This document shows positions 4,112 through 5,717 of a DNA stretch of 5,717 nucleotides, in pieces. How positions within the stretch are numbered: position 1 is the first letter of the stretch; each line of letters starts with the position of its first letter. The stretch spans positions 1-5,717 of the forward strand of contig CALINZ010000072.1 of the NCBI GenBank assembly GCA_938045085.1, read 5' to 3'. A program made the position numbers and the translations under genes. The stretch comes from an uncultured Collinsella sp. (GTDB taxonomy: Bacteria > Actinomycetota > Coriobacteriia > Coriobacteriales > Coriobacteriaceae). Under the pieces are notes generated by a model, which saw only the letters and a program-made list of their open reading frames with translations, was not told the origin of the DNA and did no database searches.

Positions 4112-5717
4112 ATGCAGGCAGATTCCGCTCAGCAGCAGGGCCTTTATCGCCCCGAATTCGACCACGATGCATGTGGCATCGGCGCGCTTGCCGATATCAA
4201 CGGCGAGCGCCATCACCAGATCCTGGACGATGCGCTGTCCATTCTGGTCAACTTGGAGCACCGCGGCGGCACGGGACTCGAGAAGAACACCGGCGACGGC
4301 GCTGGCATCCTGTTCCAGGTTCCGCATCACTTTTTCCGTAAAGAGGCTCAAAAGTGCGGCCAGATTCTGCCGGCAGAGGGCGACTATGGCGTGGCCATGC
4401 TGTTCTTCCCGCAGGACGACAGGGGCGTAGAGGATGCCCGCCGCGTGTTTGAGGAGGGCTGCGCCGAGGCTGGCGTGCCGCTGCTCTTTTGGCGCGAGGT
4501 GCCGGTCGACCCGCACGACCTGGGCGAGACGGCCCGCGCCTGCATGCCTACCATCCTGCAGGCCTTTCTGGGTCGCCCCGACGACACGCCGGCGGGCGAC
4601 GCCTTCGAGCGCCGTCTGTATGTGTGCCGCCGCACCATCGAGAAGAAGGCCGACGCCGAGTTTGCCCTGCGCGACAAGATCTTCTATGTGTGCTCCATGA
4701 GCTCGCGTACTATCGTGTACAAGGGCATGCTGGTCGCCACGCAGATGCGCCGCTTCTTCATCGACCTCAACGACGCCGCCGTCAAGACGGCCGTGGCGCT
4801 CGTCCACTCGCGCTACTCCACCAACACCACGCCCAGCTGGGAGCGCGCGCACCCCAACCGCTTTATCATCCACAACGGCGAGATCAACACCCTCAAGGGC
4901 AACGTCAACTGGATCCGCGCCCGCGAGCCCAACCTGTACAGCCCCGTGCTGCAGCACGATCTTGAGCGCGTGATGCCCATCATCAACCGCGAGGGTTCTG
5001 ACTCCGCGATTTTGGACAACGTGCTCGAGTTTTTGGTCATGAACGGTCGCCCGCTCACGCGTGCCGCGTCCATGCTGCTGCCCGAGCCGTGGGACCACAA
5101 CGACAGTCTGAGTGAGGAACGCCGCGCCTACGATGCCTACCAGTCCATGCTCATGGAGCCGTGGGACGGCCCGGCCGCCATCGCCTTTACCGACGGCCGC
5201 ACACTGGGTGCTGCTCTCGACCGCAACGGCCTGCGTCCCGCCCGCTACTATGTGACGCGCGACGGTCGCTTTATGCTGGCAAGCGAGGTGGGCACCATCG
5301 AGGTGAGCCCCGAGAACATCCTGACGAGTGGCTGCCTGGGACCGGGCCAGATGCTCGAGGTCGATTTTGCCCGCGGCCGCGTGATCTACAACGATGAGCT
5401 GCGCGCTCGCTATGCCAAGGAAAAACCCTACCGCGACTGGATTGCCGAGGAGACGCTGACCGTCGACGCGCTCGATGAGCCCGTTGCGGCAACGCCCGCC
5501 GAGGACGCCGAGGTGCCCGCCGCCGTGCGTATGGCCAAGCTCGGCTACCACTGGGATGATGTTGACGAGGTCGTGCGTCCCATGGCCCAGCAGGGCAGGG
5601 CCCCGCTCGCCTCGATGGGCATCGATGCGCCGCTGGCCTGTCTTTCTGACAAGCATCAGCCCCTGTTTAACTACTTCAAGCAGCATTTCGCTCAGGTCAC
5701 CAACCCGCCCATCGACT
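4112..5717 (+). CDS. gltB: Glutamate synthase large subunit (GOGAT), N-terminal part, 3'-truncated by window
   Basis: The enzyme makes two glutamates from glutamine and 2-oxoglutarate in nitrogen assimilation. The window holds 535 codons of a usual ~1500: the whole class II glutaminase domain and the start of the central linker domain. After a 20-residue propeptide comes the catalytic Cys21 in DHDACGIGALAD, which becomes the N-terminal nucleophile on processing. Other active-site elements are Arg51 in EHRGGTG (residue 31 of the mature form, as in Azospirillum GltB), HSRYSTNT, the oxyanion Asn255-Gly256 in HNGEIN and Asp297 in EGSDSA. The glutaminase closes with DRNGLRPARYYVTRDG, and the visible end, NYFKQHFAQVTNPPID, is the conserved start of the next domain. 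The ATG at 4112 follows GGGGAGG (4099-4105) by six bases. The small subunit gltD is expected downstream, outside the window. A leader with a possible nitrogen operator precedes it. Confidence 0.95.
   Translation, partial: MQADSAQQQGLYRPEFDHDACGIGALADINGERHHQILDDALSILVNLEHRGGTGLEKNTGDGAGILFQVPHHFFRKEAQKCGQILPAEGDYGVAMLFFPQDDRGVEDARRVFEEGCAEAGVPLLFWREVPVDPHDLGETARACMPTILQAFLGRPDDTPAGDAFERRLYVCRRTIEKKADAEFALRDKIFYVCSMSSRTIVYKGMLVATQMRRFFIDLNDAAVKTAVALVHSRYSTNTTPSWERAHPNRFIIHNGEINTLKGNVNWIRAREPNLYSPVLQHDLERVMPIINREGSDSAILDNVLEFLVMNGRPLTRAASMLLPEPWDHNDSLSEERRAYDAYQSMLMEPWDGPAAIAFTDGRTLGAALDRNGLRPARYYVTRDGRFMLASEVGTIEVSPENILTSGCLGPGQMLEVDFARGRVIYNDELRARYAKEKPYRDWIAEETLTVDALDEPVAATPAEDAEVPAAVRMAKLGYHWDDVDEVVRPMAQQGRAPLASMGIDAPLACLSDKHQPLFNYFKQHFAQVTNPPID

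Noticed and set aside
3834..4172. 112-codon minus-strand frame across array 2 and the gltB start
   Set aside because: It runs through the palindromic repeats and into the gltB coding region in antisense and shows no protein-like conservation.
4088..5686. 532-codon open frame on the minus strand opposite gltB
   Set aside because: The plus strand encodes an unmistakable GltB with all glutaminase motifs; the antisense frame stays open because of the GC-rich codon bias and has no recognisable domain.

Overview
The window reads as GC-rich gut Actinobacterial DNA, most likely Collinsella or a close relative in the Coriobacteriia. This rests on codon use, the smpB/rubredoxin/Nramp/GltB protein styles, and the palindromic intergenic repeats. 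It is an inference from sequence style, not from a database match. The first ~580 bases look different: they carry the C-terminal two thirds of a HemB whose conserved end is abruptly replaced, so the left edge may be a recombination or assembly junction.

Layout from left to right: (1) hemB, cut by the window's left edge, with an aberrant tail. Its stop overlaps (2) smpB, the tmRNA-binding protein, which has a strong ribosome binding site. (3) A 206-base gap holds a 67-bp imperfect inverted repeat, a 16-bp near-palindrome and a clear intrinsic terminator. (4) A flavin reductase-like FMN protein is followed, after an AT-rich gap with its own likely promoter, by (5) a 47-residue rubredoxin too short for usual ORF cut-offs. 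Together they resemble a split form of the clostridial high-molecular-weight rubredoxin (Hrb) that feeds electrons to flavodiiron O2/NO reductases. A strong terminator follows. (6) A 4-arm palindromic array, (7) mntH on the minus strand, an Nramp Mn2+/Fe2+ transporter, and (8) a 6-arm palindromic array of the same family. (9) A 180-base gap with a candidate nitrogen-type operator leads to (10) gltB, the large subunit of glutamate synthase, which runs off the right edge after its glutaminase domain.

The most striking feature is the pair of arrays around mntH. A 15-bp unit, TCTCAATCTGTAACA, recurs in alternating orientation at exactly 40-bp steps: four arms on one side of mntH and six on the other. 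Loops and linkers are always 25 nt, both variable but with conserved cores. They are not CRISPR repeats and no mobile-element protein is present. They look like a regular BIME/REP-like palindromic element.

The genes do not form one pathway: translation rescue (smpB), redox or oxygen/NO defence (flavin reductase plus rubredoxin), metal uptake (mntH) and nitrogen assimilation (gltB) sit in separate transcription units divided by terminators and palindromes.
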